Positions 26,503-35,407 of a stretch of 64,000 nt of DNA are shown piece after piece. Source of the DNA: Falsiroseomonas sp051433195 (GTDB lineage Bacteria; Pseudomonadota; Alphaproteobacteria; Acetobacterales; Acetobacteraceae); assembly GCF_051433195.1 (NCBI RefSeq), contig NZ_JBHMFT010000008.1, forward strand, positions 147,850 through 211,849, in the 5' to 3' direction. Position numbers and translations under genes: made by a program. How positions within the stretch are numbered: position 1 is the stretch's first letter; each line of letters begins with the position of its first letter. Below the pieces are notes generated by a model that saw only the letters and a program-made list of their open reading frames with translations, was not told where the DNA came from and did not search any database.

Positions 26503-27774
26503 TCAGGCCGCGACGCAACCCGCATTGTCGCGGGACGGGGAGCCGAGTTGCAGGAACTGCGCCTCCGGCATGCCCAGCGTCTGATTGACCTGCGCCGCGC
26601 GGTCGAAGGCCACCACCACGGCACTGCCGGAGCGTTCCTCGATCTTGTTCAGGAAGATGTCGGAGATGGCCTGGCGGTTGTGGTCCAGCTTCACCGCCGC
26701 GCCGGTGGGTGCCTTGATCTCGGCCGCCGCCAGCGCCCGCTGGAACGCCGCCTGGTTGCCGGACAGGTCGCCATCCACCGCTCGCAGCGCATGCAGGATG
26801 CCATACAGGTTGGTCACGTAGTTGACGCCGTGGATGGAGGGCGAGGCGAAGCCGCCCTCGTTCGCCCAGCGGCGGCGATACCGCGCGACGAAGTCGTTCC
26901 AGGTCGGGTCGTCGATGATGTCCGCGATCGGGCCGCCGGAGATCATGCCCATCATCACCCGGCGATGCGGGCCGCGCGCTGACAGCATGGTCTGGTCCGC
27001 CATGATCGAACCGCCGACGAGCGGCTTGTTGCCACCGGCCTGCGCGTACTGTGTCATGAAGGCCAGCCCATCCGTGCCGCCATGCACCACCACCACGGCG
27101 CCTGCGCCGGAGCGGTTGATCTGTGCGATCTGGGAGGTGAAATCGGTGGTGCCGAGCGGCGCCCAGTACTGCGTGACCTTGCCGCCGAGCCGGCAGAATT
27201 CGAGGTTGAAGCCGAAGACCTGCGCGTAGGGGAAGGCATAGTCGCCTGCCGTCACCGCGACTTCCCGGATCCCCATTGTCTGGTAGACGTGCCGCCCGAG
27301 GCCGGCCATCCACTGCGTGCCGTCGGTGGAGAAGCGGAAGAAGTTGGGCGACGGGTTGCGCAGCGTGGTGTCCGACGCACCGGAGGACCCGTTGACGATG
27401 GTCCTGCCCGTCAGCGTGCGGGAATAGTCGCGCAGCGCAATGCCCTCCGCACCCGACAGCGGGCCGAGGATGATGTCCACATTGTCCTGCTCGATCAGCT
27501 TCCGCGCGCGCGCCAGCGCCACATCGGCCTGCGCGTTGGAGCTTTCGCGGATGAACTCGATGCGGCGGCCGCCGACCGTGTTCTCGATGCGCTCCAGCTC
27601 CATCGTCACGCAGCGATAGGCATCCTGCCCGCCGGTGGCGAAGGGGCCCTCCAGCGTGGTCAGGCCGCCGAGGCGGATGGGCGCACGCTGCGCGATGGCG
27701 GGTGCGGTGAGCGGTCCGGCGGCGAGGCCGGCCGCGCCCAGAAGCGCGGTGCGGCGGGTGATCCGAAATTGCAT
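26503..27774 (-). CDS. Liv-type ABC transporter solute-binding protein (Peripla_BP_6)
   Basis: A 423-residue periplasmic protein. The N-terminus FRITRRTALLGAAGLAAG resembles a twin-arginine leader, with cleavage after AIAQ near residue 31. The mature part begins PIRLGGLTTLEGPFATGG and contains the Rossmann-like halves of the LivK/amide-binding family (IILGPLSGAEGIALRDY, GADFT-type loops). ATG 27774 follows AGGAGG. It lies within the permease/ATPase operon, so it supplies ligand to LivHMGF. The ligand is unknown but probably links to the TIM-barrel/SRPBCC enzymes downstream. Confidence 0.88.
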   Translation of the reverse strand: MQFRITRRTALLGAAGLAAGPLTAPAIAQRAPIRLGGLTTLEGPFATGGQDAYRCVTMELERIENTVGGRRIEFIRESSNAQADVALARARKLIEQDNVDIILGPLSGAEGIALRDYSRTLTGRTIVNGSSGASDTTLRNPSPNFFRFSTDGTQWMAGLGRHVYQTMGIREVAVTAGDYAFPYAQVFGFNLEFCRLGGKVTQYWAPLGTTDFTSQIAQINRSGAGAVVVVHGGTDGLAFMTQYAQAGGNKPLVGGSIMADQTMLSARGPHRRVMMGMISGGPIADIIDDPTWNDFVARYRRRWANEGGFASPSIHGVNYVTNLYGILHALRAVDGDLSGNQAAFQRALAAAEIKAPTGAAVKLDHNRQAISDIFLNKIEERSGSAVVVAFDRAAQVNQTLGMPEAQFLQLGSPSRDNAGCVAA

Positions 27775-27842
27775 GGCCAATCCTCCTCGGTTGCTTGTTG
27801 TGGTGGTGCGCGACGCCGGATGGCCCCGCGGACGCGGTGGGC

Positions 27843-28838
27843 TCATTCCCGGCGCGGCGTAACCAGGCGGCGAAGCCGCGCGCCCAGGCCGATAATGCCG
27901 TCCGGCGAAGCCAGCACGATGACCAGGAACACGATGCCGATGAGCGTGTTGAAGCGGTCGCGGTCGTAGATCGTGGCCGCGAAGGTATCGAAGACGGTGA
28001 AGATCAGCGATCCGATGAAGGCGCCGATCGGATGCCCCAGGCCGCCGATGACACTCATGATCAGCACGTTGATCGAGGCGCCGAGACCGATGGAGCCGGG
28101 CGAGATGCCGATGTTGTAGATGGTGGACAGGATGCCGCCGCAGCCCGCGACGAACCCCGCCACGCCGAAGGCGGCGATGCGGTGCAGCGCGACCGAATAC
28201 CCCAGCGCCGCGACGCGCCGCGGATTGTCGCGGATGCCCTGCAGCACCAGGCCGAAGGGCGTCCGCACCAGGTAGAGGATGCCGAAATACAGCAGCGCGG
28301 CCGTGGCCAGCGCGATGTGATAGAACACCATGGCGTTGCGGAAATCCGCGCCGAACATCGTGGGGCCGACGACGTTGCGGATGCCCTCGTAGCCATTGAA
28401 CCAGGCGATGTTGGTCTCGATGAAGCGGAACACGCCCATCGCCAGCGCCAGCGTGATCATCAGCAGGTAGATGTCCCGCGTGCGGACGCTGACGGCGCCC
28501 ACCAGCAGTCCCATGGCCGTTGCCGCCAGCAGCCCGACCGGAATCGCCGTGGCATAGCCGAGCCCGCCGGCGATGCTCGGCACCGCGCCTTCGATGAACA
28601 CCGCCAGCGCGTAACCCGCGACGCCTGCGATGGTCATCTGCGCCAGGGACACGAAGCCGCCATAGGTGGCCAGGAAGGTCAGCGACATGGCGATGATGCC
28701 GAAGACCAGCGCGCGGCCCAGGATGTTCGCGGTCCAGAACTGCGCCTGGTTGGCCGGCAGGATCTGCGGCAGCAGCCAGGGCAGCGCCAGCAGCAGCAGC
28801 AGGCCCGCCAGCGACCAGATGGTGGTGCGGCTACGCAC
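27843..28838 (-). CDS. livM: Branched-chain-type ABC transporter permease LivM
   Basis: A 331-residue inner-membrane permease with about ten hydrophobic segments. Typical LivM features are ILGRALVFGIIAMSLTFL near the N-terminus, the SLAQMTIAGVAGYA helix and the ABC-coupling segment around GIRDNPRRVAALGY. It ends with GHPIGAFIGSLIF and a basic tail. It overlaps livH by 8 bp, which implies coupled translation. Confidence 0.9.
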   Translation of the reverse strand: MRSRTTIWSLAGLLLLLALPWLLPQILPANQAQFWTANILGRALVFGIIAMSLTFLATYGGFVSLAQMTIAGVAGYALAVFIEGAVPSIAGGLGYATAIPVGLLAATAMGLLVGAVSVRTRDIYLLMITLALAMGVFRFIETNIAWFNGYEGIRNVVGPTMFGADFRNAMVFYHIALATAALLYFGILYLVRTPFGLVLQGIRDNPRRVAALGYSVALHRIAAFGVAGFVAGCGGILSTIYNIGISPGSIGLGASINVLIMSVIGGLGHPIGAFIGSLIFTVFDTFAATIYDRDRFNTLIGIVFLVIVLASPDGIIGLGARLRRLVTPRRE

Positions 28839-29706
28839 GGCCGAGGATGCCCTGCGGCCGCAGCGCCAGCACCGCCACCATGATGACGAAGGTCAGGATG
28901 ACGGAATAGGTCGGGAACACTGCCTGCCCGATCTGCTCCGCCAGCCCGATCAGCACCGCGCCCAGCGCGGTGCCGGTGACGCTGCCCATGCCGCCGACGA
29001 TGACCACCACCAGCGAGACCAGCAGGAAACGTCCATCCGCCCCCTGCGCCAGGGGCTGCGCCGTGGCGCCGATGACGCCGCCGAGGCCCGCCAGCGCGGC
29101 GCCCAGCGCGAAGACGGCGATGCCCACCAGCGGCACGTTGACGCCGCAGGCGCCCAGCATCTCCCGGTCGTCGACGCCGGCGCGGATCATCATGCCGAGC
29201 TTCGTCCGGTTCAGCAGCAGCCAAAGCCCAATACCGACCGCCAGCGCGATGCCGATCTGCACCAGGCGGAAGGTCGGGTAGCCGCCGATGCCCGGAAGTT
29301 GCGTGGCGCCGAAGATCGCATCAGGTGCGAAGAACTGCCGCGGGGTGCCGCCGAACACGGCCAGAAGCTGGTCGGCCACGATGATCGACAGGCCGATGGT
29401 GACCAGCGCCTGCCGCAGCTCCTGCCCCTGCATCCAGCCGAGCAGCAGCTTCTGCACCACGGCCCCGAACACCGCGGCGAAGGCGACGCCGGCGGCCAGG
29501 CCGGCATACCAGGCGTACCAGACATCGCGGTCGTACAACGGCTCGAACACCGCGTAGCCGACATAGCCGGCCACCAGGTACATCGCGCCATGCGCCATGT
29601 TCACCACGCGCATCAGGCCGAAGATGAGCGAGAAGCCGCTGGCGACAATGAAGTACAGCGCGGCCAGCGTCAGCCCGTTCAACACGATGGTTGCCGCCAG
29701 ATCCAT
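28831..29706 (-). CDS. livH: Branched-chain-type ABC transporter permease LivH
   Basis: A 291-residue inner-membrane permease. LivH hallmarks are FSLIFGLMRVVNMAHGAMY near residue 30, and GVNVPLVGIAVFALGAALAGLGGV for the later helices. It is the first gene of the operon that runs down to about 19805. The promoter should lie in the 114 bp gap to the divergent barrel gene at 29821; a TTGACC element is visible there on the minus strand but its -10 partner is poorly spaced. Confidence 0.9.
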   Translation of the reverse strand: MDLAATIVLNGLTLAALYFIVASGFSLIFGLMRVVNMAHGAMYLVAGYVGYAVFEPLYDRDVWYAWYAGLAAGVAFAAVFGAVVQKLLLGWMQGQELRQALVTIGLSIIVADQLLAVFGGTPRQFFAPDAIFGATQLPGIGGYPTFRLVQIGIALAVGIGLWLLLNRTKLGMMIRAGVDDREMLGACGVNVPLVGIAVFALGAALAGLGGVIGATAQPLAQGADGRFLLVSLVVVIVGGMGSVTGTALGAVLIGLAEQIGQAVFPTYSVILTFVIMVAVLALRPQGILGRA

Positions 29707-29820
29707 GCGCCTGCCCGTTTCCCCGCGACCTCATTGGGCCGCTATCCGGGGCCAACGATGGCGGAGCAGGTGGAGCCGCCGCAAGATGGTAATTCCGCAA
29801 TGTTTGGGTCAAAATGGGTA

Positions 29821-30444
29821 ATGACCAGCAATCCCGTCCTACTCAGTCCCTGTGCGGAACTCGCTGCCGTGCGTCCGGCGGACCGGCCAGGTCGCGTCTT
29901 CCTGCCGGCGCTGGCGTCCTTTCCCGTGGACACCTGGCCGCTGGTCGCGCTGCTGCCCGTGCTCGACATCAACGGCGCCCTGGCCTCGGCGCTGGGCGCG
30001 GGGCGCCCCTTCCGAGGCGGCGCCCCGGTCGCCGGGATTTTCGCCTGCGACCCGTTCCTGCGCCTGACGGACCTCGCCGCGACGCTGCGCGCGGCCGGCA
30101 TCACGCAGGTGGTGAACTACCCGACCGTGCAGATCTTCGAAGGCGAGACCGCCGCCGCCCTGGCCGCCGTCAACTACCGAGCGGATTTCGAGTTCCGGCT
30201 GCTGCTGCGGCTGGCCGGGCTGGGCTTCGCCCCGATCGCCTGCGCCACCTCACGCGCCGCGGTGGACGCGGCGCTCGAACTCGGCCTGCGGCGCATCCTG
30301 CTGCACCCGGGCGTGGCACCTCGCGCCGATTCCGCCGGCTGGTGGACGCCGCTTGCCACGCGGGTCGCTGTGGAAGGCGGGGTGGCACTGGGCTGGCAGA
30401 TGCCGGATCAGGCCTCCAGCCCCAGGCGGCGCATCCGGTTGTAG
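29821..30444 (+). CDS. Short PEP-hydrolase-like TIM-barrel paralogue
   Basis: A 207-residue protein that aligns by eye with the barrels encoded at 22955 and 30408. The matching blocks are ALLPVLDINGALASAL, GIFACDPFLRLTDL and TQVVNYPTVQIFEGETAAAL, the last equivalent to NFPTV...DG in the others. It is shorter than the 276-residue copy and lacks the glycine-rich N-terminal GGGAGTGLSA loop and part of the C-terminal half, so catalysis is doubtful. It is divergent from livH and overlaps the convergent regulator by 37 bp. It may act as a binding partner of the regulator (inference). Confidence 0.78.
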   Translation: MTSNPVLLSPCAELAAVRPADRPGRVFLPALASFPVDTWPLVALLPVLDINGALASALGAGRPFRGGAPVAGIFACDPFLRLTDLAATLRAAGITQVVNYPTVQIFEGETAAALAAVNYRADFEFRLLLRLAGLGFAPIACATSRAAVDAALELGLRRILLHPGVAPRADSAGWWTPLATRVAVEGGVALGWQMPDQASSPRRRIRL

Positions 30445-32045
30445 AGCGTCTTGCGGGCGATGCCGAGGAAGGCGGCCGTCTCGCCGCGGCGGAAGCGGTT
30501 GCGGCGCAGCGCATCCAGGATCCAGGCGCGCTCATCTCCCGGCGAGGCCGGCGGCGCCAGGCTGGCCAGGCCGATCTGCGCCTCCAGCGTCGCGAGATCG
30601 ATGCGGCCGTTGCGGCCCTCCGTGGCCGCACGCCGTAGCACCTCGGCCAACTCGCGCAGATTGCCGGGCCAGCTTCGCGCCATCAGCAGGCGCAACGCTG
30701 CCGGCTCCAGCTCCGCCGAACCGTGCTGCGCCCCGCGCAGCAGGGCGCGCGCCAGCAGGGGCAGGTCCTCCAGCCGGTCGCGGAGCGGCGGCACGACCAG
30801 GCGCTGCGCGGACAGGGCACGGGCCAGCGCCTCCCCGCCCAGGGGATGCGTCAGCACCAGCCGCGCACCGGGGATGCGCTCGGCGGGCTTGGCGAAGCGG
30901 GCGAAGCTGCCGCGCTCGATCCAGTCGGCCAGCCTGGCGCGCAGCATGGGTGGCAGCGCATCGGCGCTCTCGATCACCAAGGTGCTGTGCCGCAGTGCCA
31001 GCAGGGCGGCCGGCCCGCCTTCGCCGAACAGCCGGGCCGCGATGTCCTGCCGGGCATCGAGGAAAGTCAGCGCGCCGCTGCGGCCGCTGGCCTGGTGGAT
31101 GGCGCGTGCCACCGTGGTGCGCCCGGCGCCGGGCTCGCCTTCCACCAGGATCGGCAGGTCCGTCGCCACCAGCCGGGCGATGCGCGCCATGAGCTGCCGC
31201 GCCGGCTGCGAGCGCCCGACCAGACCGGGCACCAGCGCCGCCACCGTGTCACCTTCCTGCGGCAGCAGCCGCGTGGTCTTGAAGGCGGAGGTGGTCTGCA
31301 TGACGGACATCTCGAGCGGCAGCCGGTCCAGCGTCGAGCCGCCAAGGTAGCCATCGGCGCGGGAGGCCTCGCACACCTGTTGCAGGTGGCTCGGGTCGAT
31401 GATGGGCCCGCCCTCCACAAAACAAAGCGTGCCGGGCGCGCGGCGGCGGATATGGGCGAACAGGCGCCGCGCCCGTTCCGCCGCCTGGTCCAGCGGTACG
31501 CCGCTTGGCACGCCCTGGCTGCCGCCGGAATTCCAGCCGAAGTTCAGGCACAGCCGCTCCACCTTCGCCTCCAGCAGCGCATCCACCTCCGCCCGCGTCT
31601 TGGCGTAGCCGAGCGTCGCCAGGCCGTATCCGGGCGCTGCGCGCAGCATCTCGACCTCCCTCGGGAAGCCGAGGCCGGCCGCCTCCAGCGCCGCGCGGAA
31701 GCTGCCGTCGAGGTGGATGGCGGTAGGGAAGTTGGCGACGCCGTTGTAGCCGGCCTCGCTGATGCGGCGCAGCAGGGCCGGGATGGAAAGCCGCGGGTCG
31801 CAGGCGGCGGCGCCGAAGAAGACCGGGACGGAAACGCGGTCCAGGATTTCCTGCCGCGCAAAGGCATCGGTGAAGGCGTTGCTGTCGCGGATCGGCAGCA
31901 TGGCGGCCAGCGATGGCGCGCCCATCACGCGCAGGCGCCCGGCGGACAGCACCAGCAGGAAATCCGCCCCGCCATCCACCGCGGCGCGCGCCGTCATGCC
32001 CAGGCCGATGGCGGCCCCGACGAGGATTTCCATCCGCTTCGCCAT
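30408..32045 (-). CDS. Regulator: TIM-barrel sensor fused to degenerate AAA+ and Fis-type helix
   Basis: A 545-residue chimera. Residues about 5-275 are a PEP-hydrolase-like barrel (ILVGAAIGLGMTARAAVDGG, GVANFPTAIHLDGSFR). About 300-470 is an AAA+ domain with Walker A GEPGAGRTT. About 500-545 is a Fis-type helix (FRRGETAAFLGIARKTLYNRM). The AAA+ part lacks the GAFTGA loop that contacts sigma-54, and the Walker B region reads LVIESADAL instead of LFLDE. It is therefore unlikely to be a normal sigma-54 activator. ATG 32045 is preferred; a longer frame to 32159 starts in a poor context. I infer that it senses the substrate of the neighbouring operon through its barrel. Confidence 0.83.
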   Translation of the reverse strand: MAKRMEILVGAAIGLGMTARAAVDGGADFLLVLSAGRLRVMGAPSLAAMLPIRDSNAFTDAFARQEILDRVSVPVFFGAAACDPRLSIPALLRRISEAGYNGVANFPTAIHLDGSFRAALEAAGLGFPREVEMLRAAPGYGLATLGYAKTRAEVDALLEAKVERLCLNFGWNSGGSQGVPSGVPLDQAAERARRLFAHIRRRAPGTLCFVEGGPIIDPSHLQQVCEASRADGYLGGSTLDRLPLEMSVMQTTSAFKTTRLLPQEGDTVAALVPGLVGRSQPARQLMARIARLVATDLPILVEGEPGAGRTTVARAIHQASGRSGALTFLDARQDIAARLFGEGGPAALLALRHSTLVIESADALPPMLRARLADWIERGSFARFAKPAERIPGARLVLTHPLGGEALARALSAQRLVVPPLRDRLEDLPLLARALLRGAQHGSAELEPAALRLLMARSWPGNLRELAEVLRRAATEGRNGRIDLATLEAQIGLASLAPPASPGDERAWILDALRRNRFRRGETAAFLGIARKTLYNRMRRLGLEA

Positions 32046-32365
32046 GCACCTATCCTTGCCCAGCGTCGCGGGGTTTAGCGCAGGGCGAGGCGGAGGGTCA
32101 GCCTGTTCACGGCTTCCGACGTGCCGTTGGGTCAGGCGGACGGTCGGTCGGCTTTCCATTGCGACTTGTCGTGGGCAATTCGCATTGATACGTTATAGCA
32201 CCGGTTTTCGGTGCGCCGGATGTCCCGTATCCCCTTGCGACGGAGAACCGGCCGATGGCTCGCAGAATTCCGCAACCGGAAGCCGGCGGTGCGCCTCCGT
32301 CTTTCATTCGGGAGCAGGCCACCGCGCGGGCCCCGCGCGCCAACCGCTAGATCCAGGGCACACGG
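32046..32365. other. 320 bp intergenic region upstream of polysaccharide pyruvyl transferase
   Basis: Apart from a candidate promoter at 32166-32194, I see no convincing gene. The short frames here are in poor contexts and have atypical composition. The promoter of the minus-strand regulator should also lie here, near 32050-32100, but no clear hexamers are visible. Confidence 0.5.
32166..32194 (+). promoter_or_regulatory. Candidate sigma-70-like promoter
   Basis: TTGTCG at 32166-32171 and TACGTT at 32189-32194 are separated by 17 bp in a locally AT-rich patch. It points toward the pyruvyl transferase gene at 32366. The leader would be about 165 bp, long but possible. Confidence 0.3.
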
Positions 32366-33400
32366 ATGGCGCGGATCGCACTCGCGGGGTTCTTCGGCCG
32401 CGGCAACGCCGGCGACGAGGCGCTGCTGCAATGCACCTACGAAGCACTCTCGCCGCACCATGAAGTCGCCATCGGCGCAAACGCCACCGCCTCCCACCCC
32501 GCGTTCCGCAGCTGGTACCCCTATGATGGCTGCAGGATCTACGACGACGCCTCGATCGGTGCCTGGCTCGCACTCGGTGCGCAGGCCACGGTCATCGGCG
32601 GCGGCGGGCTGCATGTGGGATTCGCCGCACATCTCGCGCTGGCCACGCGCTTCGCCGGCGGGCGGACGGTGCTGGCGGGCACCGATGCCCTCGACTTCCT
32701 GAAGCGGACGGAGGTGGAGCGCTCCGTCCTCGGCTACCTCGACGGGTTCGACCTGGTGGCGCTGCGCTTCCGCGCCGGCGTGGAGGCGCTGCGGCGGCTG
32801 GGGCTCGAACGCGTCCAGCTCGGTGCCGACTGGGCCTTCGCGCTGCGCATGGCGGCCGCGCCGGAGCAACGGCCGGCTGGCGATATCTGCTGCGTGGTGG
32901 TGCGCGAATGGAATGCCGCCGCACTTGGCCAGGGCTTCCGCTTCCACCTGCACCTGCTGCTGCACGGGCTGCGGGCGCGCGGCCTTTTCCCGCTGCTCGT
33001 CCCCTTCTCGCCCGAGGACGAGCGTCTGGCACGTAGCCTGGCTGGCTTGCTCGACGTGCCGGTGCTGCCGATCTGGTGGAATCCGCGCGCCATCAAGGGG
33101 CTGTTCGCGCAGTCGGCGATGGTGGTCTCGGTCGGGCGGCTGCATCCGCTGATCTTCGCGGCCCCGCTCGACAAGCCGGTCTGCTACCTCGCCCCGGCGC
33201 TCGATGGGGCCGGGCCACCGGCGATCGGCAAGATCGCCTGCGTCACCGAGGAGCTCGGCATCGCCGCCTTCCGGACCGTGGAGGATTTGCTGCGCGGGCT
33301 CGACGCCGGGGAAATCCGCCGCGCCGATCCGGAGGCGGTGGCGGAGGCGGAGGCGCGGCTGGCCGGTATGGTCGCGGACGTGCTCGAAGTGCTGGGCTGA
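32366..33400 (+). CDS. Polysaccharide pyruvyl transferase family protein (CsaB/WcaK-like)
   Basis: A 344-residue protein of the family that adds pyruvate ketals to cell-surface glycans, using PEP as donor. The N-terminal glycine-rich GFFGRGNAGDEALLQ loop is the family hallmark, and VIGGGGLHVGF follows. The C-terminal half has VVSVGRLHPLIFA, equivalent to the conserved R-x-H region. No other surface-glycan gene is adjacent, so it appears to be an isolated modification enzyme. The next gene follows after about 105 bp and is unrelated. Confidence 0.84.
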   Translation: MARIALAGFFGRGNAGDEALLQCTYEALSPHHEVAIGANATASHPAFRSWYPYDGCRIYDDASIGAWLALGAQATVIGGGGLHVGFAAHLALATRFAGGRTVLAGTDALDFLKRTEVERSVLGYLDGFDLVALRFRAGVEALRRLGLERVQLGADWAFALRMAAAPEQRPAGDICCVVVREWNAAALGQGFRFHLHLLLHGLRARGLFPLLVPFSPEDERLARSLAGLLDVPVLPIWWNPRAIKGLFAQSAMVVSVGRLHPLIFAAPLDKPVCYLAPALDGAGPPAIGKIACVTEELGIAAFRTVEDLLRGLDAGEIRRADPEAVAEAEARLAGMVADVLEVLG

Positions 33401-33505
33401 CGCCGGCGCCTGCGAGAGCGCGCTGGACGTCGCGCGAATGCGCGCTGGACAAGAATTCGCTGAGGAATCAGGATTCTGGCTAGATTGCCAGGAGTTCCAC
33501 CCCGC

Positions 33506-35380
33506 GTGTCCCCACGCCCGCTCCGCAGCCACCAGACCGAACTGCTCGGGCTCGTCCGCGCCATCGCCGCGGGCGAGGCCTCGGGCGTCAGTGACATTCT
33601 CGCCGCCGTCACGCCGGGGGGCGGCAAGTCCCTGCTGCCGGTCATCGCCGCCCAGGCGCTGATCGGCGCCGGCCTGTGCGAGCGCATCTGCTGGGTGGTG
33701 CCACGCGACAGCCTGCGCCTGCAGGCGGAGGAGGCCTTCGCCGATCCCGCCTGGCGCAGCGCCTTCGGCCATGGCCTGTCTGTCCGCGCCGCCGACAACA
33801 CCCCCGACCCCTGCCGCGGCTTGGCCGGCTACGTCACCACCTACCAGGGCATCGCCGCCGCGCCGGACCTGCACCTGGCCGAGTTCCGCCGCCACCGCAC
33901 CCTGCTGGTGGTGGACGAGGTGCACCATTTGCCGAGCCTCGGCCACAACGACAATGCCGGCGGGGAGGTTGATGACGCTGCCGGCTGGTCGGCGGCGATC
34001 GAGCCGCTGTTCGGCCTGGCGGCGCAGCGCCTGCTGCTGTCCGGCACGCTGGAGCGCGCCGATGGCCGCCGCATCCTGTGGCTGCCCTACCGCCGCGGCG
34101 CCGGGGGGCGGGAGGAGGTGGACCTCGGCGCCCCCGGCTGGGCCGTCATCGGCTACAGCCGCGCCCGGGCGCTGGCGGAGCGCGCCGTGCTGCCGGTGTC
34201 CTTCGGCGCGCTGGATGGCGAGGCCTCCTGGCTGGGGCCGGAGGATGCGCAGGGCGAGCGCGCGCATCTCGGCCCGCACCGCCTGCGTGCGCCGGCACCG
34301 CATGAGGCAACGCGCCCTGCCCTGTTCACCGCGCTGCGCACCGGCTTTGCCGAGGCCCTGCTGCGTCGCGCTTTCGACGCCACGCGAACCCTGCGCGCGG
34401 AACGCCGTGCGCAAAGGCCGCCGGATGCACCGGCCCGCGGACTCGGCAAGCTTCTGGTGGTGGCGCCGGACCAGGTGCAGGCGCGGCGCTACCTGGACAC
34501 CCTGCGCCGCTGGGTGCCGCCGGCACAGGCCGGGACGGTGGCGCTGGCGGTCTCCCAGGAACGCGACGCGCATGAGACGCTGGCGGCCTTCCGGCTGACG
34601 CCCGAACCCTCCATCCTGGTCACCGTCGCCATGGCCTATGAGGGGTTGGATGCGCCGGAGGTTTCCGTGGTGGCCGCCCTGACGCATGTGCGGTCCCGCC
34701 CCTGGCTGGAGCAGATGGTGGCACGCGCCACGCGGGTGGACCCGCAGGCCGGCCCCTACGCCACGCAGCGCGCCACGGTGTTCCACCCCGACGACCCGCT
34801 GTTCGCGCGCTTCCGCTGGCGGATGGAGCGCGAGCAGGGCACGCGGGCGAAGCCGCCGCGCCCGGCGCGCCAGTCCAGCCTGCCGCTGCCGGAATGGCTG
34901 GAGGCGGAAATGGCCGAGACGCGGGAACGCCAGGGCATCGTGCCGCTCGAGAGCAACGCTCTGGCGCTGCGCCTGTCCACGCTGCGGCCGGGCCCCGATC
35001 TGGCGCAGGGCCTCGCCGCGGCGCGCGCGCCCGATCCGCAGGGCACGCTGCTGGAGCCGCCCTCGATCGCCGAACGGCGCCTGCGGCAGCGCGTCGGCGA
35101 ATTGATCGCGGCGCAGGCGGTGGAGGACATGGCGGATGGCCTGGCCACCGCATTGCCGCGTGGCAACGGGCTGTACCATGCCTACAACGCGGTGCTGAAG
35201 CACGCGACCGGCGGCAAGGGACGCGCCGCGATGTCGCTGGCGGAGCTGGAGGCGGCGCTGGAATGGCTCGGCCGCAACCGGCTGCACGACCACCTGCACC
35301 TGCTGGAGGACGACCACCGCTTCGGCTGGCGCGCCCGCCCGCAAGGCTCGTGGAAGCCGCCATCGCGGGCCCTGCGATGA
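33506..35380 (+). CDS. Superfamily 2 DEAD/DEAH-type helicase
   Basis: A 624-residue SF2 helicase. It shows LRSHQTELL (Q-like motif), motif I AVTPGGGKS, motif II VVDEVHHL, motif III LLSGTLER and motif VI MVARATRVD. The C-terminal 150 residues do not match a domain I recognise. It resembles the helicase subunit of phage or restriction-type systems, but no nuclease or methyltransferase gene is next to it. The start is GTG 33506, 11 nt after AGGAG; a TTG at 33485 is the other option. Confidence 0.8.
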   Translation: MSPRPLRSHQTELLGLVRAIAAGEASGVSDILAAVTPGGGKSLLPVIAAQALIGAGLCERICWVVPRDSLRLQAEEAFADPAWRSAFGHGLSVRAADNTPDPCRGLAGYVTTYQGIAAAPDLHLAEFRRHRTLLVVDEVHHLPSLGHNDNAGGEVDDAAGWSAAIEPLFGLAAQRLLLSGTLERADGRRILWLPYRRGAGGREEVDLGAPGWAVIGYSRARALAERAVLPVSFGALDGEASWLGPEDAQGERAHLGPHRLRAPAPHEATRPALFTALRTGFAEALLRRAFDATRTLRAERRAQRPPDAPARGLGKLLVVAPDQVQARRYLDTLRRWVPPAQAGTVALAVSQERDAHETLAAFRLTPEPSILVTVAMAYEGLDAPEVSVVAALTHVRSRPWLEQMVARATRVDPQAGPYATQRATVFHPDDPLFARFRWRMEREQGTRAKPPRPARQSSLPLPEWLEAEMAETRERQGIVPLESNALALRLSTLRPGPDLAQGLAAARAPDPQGTLLEPPSIAERRLRQRVGELIAAQAVEDMADGLATALPRGNGLYHAYNAVLKHATGGKGRAAMSLAELEAALEWLGRNRLHDHLHLLEDDHRFGWRARPQGSWKPPSRALR

Positions 35381-35407
35381 CCGGCGCAGCGAAAAGGAGA
35401 AGCTGTC

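Noticed and set aside
27795..28883. 362-codon plus-strand frame opposite livM
   Set aside because: Low-complexity Asp/His/Gln-rich shadow of a membrane protein gene.
30408..32045. Standard sigma-54 activator annotation
   Set aside because: The GAFTGA loop and normal Walker B are missing, so the usual call would mislead.
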